DNA of 64,000 nucleotides from Lachnospiraceae bacterium (GTDB lineage: Bacteria; Bacillota; Clostridia; Lachnospirales; Lachnospiraceae), in contig JAFYHV010000026.1 in the NCBI GenBank assembly GCA_017538995.1, positions 1 through 64,000 on the forward strand, read 5' to 3'. The position numbers were made by a program, and so were the translations under genes. How positions within the stretch are numbered: position 1 is the stretch's first letter; every line of letters starts with the position of its first letter. Shown in pieces: positions 62,031 to 64,000 of the stretch. The notes below the pieces were generated by a model. It did not search any database. It saw nothing but the letters and a program-made list of their open reading frames with translations, and was not told the DNA's origin.

Positions 62031-63584
62031 ATGAAATTCAAAGATTATTTTAAAAAGAATCTGATATATATTCTGTCCTTCCCTCTTATTGTAATTGCAG
62101 TCTATCTTCCCATTGTTTTTAACAAATCCTACTGCGCAGATCTAGAATATGTTCAGGGTGCAAAAGGTGCAATCTACAACTGGAACGAGCTCGGAAGATA
62201 CACTTTAATACTTCTCAAAAAAATAAGTTTCACCCCTTTTAACTGGATACTGGAGGGCATACTTTTTATCATCGTCTCTTATCTGACTCTGAATGCCCTT
62301 GCATATTTTATGCACCTTGCAAATTCAAGGCTTGATACCCGCCTTATATTCATTCTTTCATGCATTGCTCTGATTTTCCCGACATTCTGCGAGCAGTATT
62401 ACTTTAAGTTCCAGGCAGCCGAAGTACTCTTCGGTATATTTCTTTTATGTTTGTCCGGAATATTCCTGATAAGGACGATTAACGACGGGGAAAAGCTTCC
62501 TTTTGTAATATCTGTTGTGCTCACTACCCTATCTTTCGGTATTTACCAGAGTATGCCCAATATACTCTTGGTTATGTACATAGGTCTTTTCTTAATCCTC
62601 TGCTGTACTGCAAAGGAAAAACGCATCTTAAAAAATGCATTTATTACAGTAGTTATCCAGTTTGTTCTTTCTTTTATGGCAAACTATCTCATTGCTCATT
62701 TTCTGTGCAAACAGGGAAGTTATTTTTCAGATAAGATTATGTGGAATAAACTTGGTGCTTCTACTTGTATATCTTATATTAAGCATTATTTCAAAGTTGT
62801 TCTTTTAGCCGACAGTCCGATGTACTCATTTGCATTTATAGTTGCACTTCTTATAGCTTATATCGCACTGTTTGTTTTCTTTTCAAAAGACATACTCAGA
62901 GTTATTCTCACAGTTCTTTCCATATTCGGGTTAATTATCGCACCCTTTGGCATTGCCATAATTCAGGGATTTGAGCCGGATACAAGAACTCAGCTTGCAC
63001 TACCCTTTTCAATTGCTTTTCTTCTTTTCTTTGCTTTAAGTGTACTCGGAAGAAAAACATATAAAGAGGAAGATGCAGACGAAGGGGAAAAGAAGGACAG
63101 CAAGCCGATATACTTCGGTATTATTTTCCTCGCACTTGTTCTCGCATTAAACCTTATACCGTCTCTCCGCCTTGTATATACGAGATATAAAATTATTCAG
63201 TCCGACAGGGAACACATCCAAAAAATAGCCGAGGATTTAAAAGAGTATAACTGCTCGGCGGACTCCGAAGATGCTCTCGATGTTATTATCATCGGAACTC
63301 TTCCCTTCTATGGAGATTCTGTATGCGTTAAATCTTATTTGGGAACAAAGGAATATATCCTTTTTTCGGCATTTGAACTGGACGCACATACTCCTCCCAC
63401 ATATTTCTTTTCTACCAACAGAATACTGTCCGCAATGGATACGGAAGGATATTATTTTAAAAAGCCAAAAGTCAGCAATAACATGGAAGACGCCAACAAC
63501 AAAGCAAAAGATATGCCGAAATATCCCGAAAATGGCTATATAAAACAATACAAACATTACGTGCTGGTAAATTTAGGCCGATGA
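62031..63584 (+). CDS. GtrII-like membrane glucosyltransferase
   Basis: The 517-residue protein has about ten hydrophobic helices in residues 12-375. Its first outer loop, NKSYCADLEYVQGAKGAI and NWNELGRYTLILL, is the pattern of the 'glucosyltransferase GtrII' family, whose members transfer glucose from a lipid carrier to surface polysaccharide. The C-terminal 130 residues are soluble and extracytoplasmic. The start at 62029-62031+ follows GGGG by seven bases; four codons upstream another ATG lacks a site. The AraC-like gene follows after 19 bases, so they are probably co-transcribed. Confidence 0.78.
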   Translation: MKFKDYFKKNLIYILSFPLIVIAVYLPIVFNKSYCADLEYVQGAKGAIYNWNELGRYTLILLKKISFTPFNWILEGILFIIVSYLTLNALAYFMHLANSRLDTRLIFILSCIALIFPTFCEQYYFKFQAAEVLFGIFLLCLSGIFLIRTINDGEKLPFVISVVLTTLSFGIYQSMPNILLVMYIGLFLILCCTAKEKRILKNAFITVVIQFVLSFMANYLIAHFLCKQGSYFSDKIMWNKLGASTCISYIKHYFKVVLLADSPMYSFAFIVALLIAYIALFVFFSKDILRVILTVLSIFGLIIAPFGIAIIQGFEPDTRTQLALPFSIAFLLFFALSVLGRKTYKEEDADEGEKKDSKPIYFGIIFLALVLALNLIPSLRLVYTRYKIIQSDREHIQKIAEDLKEYNCSADSEDALDVIIIGTLPFYGDSVCVKSYLGTKEYILFSAFELDAHTPPTYFFSTNRILSAMDTEGYYFKKPKVSNNMEDANNKAKDMPKYPENGYIKQYKHYVLVNLGR

Positions 63585-63603
63585 TGTAAAAAGGGGAGAA
63601 CAA

Positions 63604-64000
63604 ATGAAACTTTACACAAAATCCTACAATCCCGACTGGGGACGAATCGTAAATATGGTTGTCGAAAAAAGCGACAAACTCTCCGACACCATAAAAGACA
63701 AAACAGTTTTTAAGATGATTGTTCACGAAAAAGGTGAAATCGAGCTTTCCGAAGGCGGCAAATCTTTTAAGATTAAAGAGCCTTCTCTTATTATGATTTC
63801 CGACAGGAATTTACCGGACTTTAAAAATATACGTAAAGGAGCGGATACGATTCTGTATTTTATGCCCTCCGTCATAAGAGATGAATTTACTCTTGAGTCT
63901 CTGCACTCGGGGAAATATGACGAAGCTTTCGGAACCACCGTATATCAGGATCTTTTTCTTATCAGATACTTTTTTAAAACGAAAGAACTCGAAAACAGAA
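63604..64000 (+). CDS. AraC-type regulator N-terminal part, cut by window end (tentative)
   Basis: The first 132 residues are visible. They begin MKLYTKSYNPDWGRIVNMVV and contain a cupin-like beta pattern (VFKMIVHEKGEIELSEGG, PSLIMISDRNLPDF), as in the effector domain of AraC regulators, but the helix-turn-helix lies beyond the window. RBS GGGGAG is eight bases upstream. If it is AraC-like, the neighbouring gtrII gene could be a target. Alternative: another cupin protein. Confidence 0.55.
   Translation, partial: MKLYTKSYNPDWGRIVNMVVEKSDKLSDTIKDKTVFKMIVHEKGEIELSEGGKSFKIKEPSLIMISDRNLPDFKNIRKGADTILYFMPSVIRDEFTLESLHSGKYDEAFGTTVYQDLFLIRYFFKTKELENR

Overview
The window looks like chromosomal DNA of a low-GC Gram-positive anaerobe, most likely a Clostridia member of the Lachnospiraceae type. 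Supporting this are a single-chain pyruvate:ferredoxin oxidoreductase, an IorAB/PaaK aryl-acid module, ClpC, HrcA/CIRCE-type heat-shock control, several Cys-lipobox lipoproteins, an LTA-synthase-like enzyme and strong purine-rich ribosome binding sites. The taxonomic call is inference from gene content; there is no 16S gene here. No insertion sequence, prophage, CRISPR array or tRNA was seen, and no gene-free stretch exceeds 300 bases.

Region 1 (1-19.9 kb, minus strand) is one tightly packed block. Reading in the transcription direction from a sigma-A-like promoter near 19.92 kb, it holds a Gram-positive Pel-type exopolysaccharide set: PelD with an unusual N-terminal SDR domain, PelE-like, a DUF2194/PelA-deacetylase-like protein, PelF and PelG. 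Next come a DUF2304 protein, GT4 and GT2 glycosyltransferases, a DUF4832 protein and a large polytopic membrane protein. The block ends with a PqqD-like carrier, a nucleotidyltransferase-fold protein and a Stealth-family sugar-phosphate transferase. Immediately downstream, with its own consensus promoter and terminator, is a 144-residue protein with a RiPP-like leader (NEELAEGVYAGSG), followed by an ABC exporter and a sodium symporter. The combination suggests an exopolysaccharide locus joined to a system that modifies and exports a small surface protein. This is the most likely undescribed system in the window.

Region 2 (20.0-22.5 kb, plus strand) is divergent from the Pel block. It has a membrane-anchored phosphodiester glycosidase (NAGPA domain) and a membrane protein of unknown function, ending in a terminator.

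Region 3 (22.5-29.2 kb, minus) runs pcrA, a PseG-like nucleotide-sugar hydrolase, a TIR-TM-Sel1 receptor-like protein, then a small acidic-tailed membrane protein with its own promoter.

Region 4 (29.2-33.8 kb, minus) has the RNase P RNA gene, iorA, iorB, paaK and a tandem ACT protein: ferredoxin-linked oxidation of aryl-pyruvates coupled to aryl-CoA chemistry.

Region 5 (33.8-44.2 kb, minus) has an acyltransferase-3 protein, a large YkoS-like membrane protein, a TGS/uridine-kinase-type nucleoside kinase, radA, a small beta-rich protein, clpC and an SH3b protein.

Region 6 (44.2-49.5 kb, minus) is a DUF3298-type lipoprotein gene directly followed by purE, purM, purN and purD.

Region 7 (49.5-55.5 kb, minus) has htpG under a perfect CIRCE element, a PrsA-like foldase, glyA, two small envelope proteins and an orphan barstar.

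Region 8 (55.7-64.0 kb) has an LTA-synthase-like phosphoglycerol transferase (plus), nifJ (minus) and a divergent GtrII-like glucosyltransferase with the start of an AraC-like regulator (plus). Both nifJ and gtrII appear to start their mRNAs with a stem-loop.
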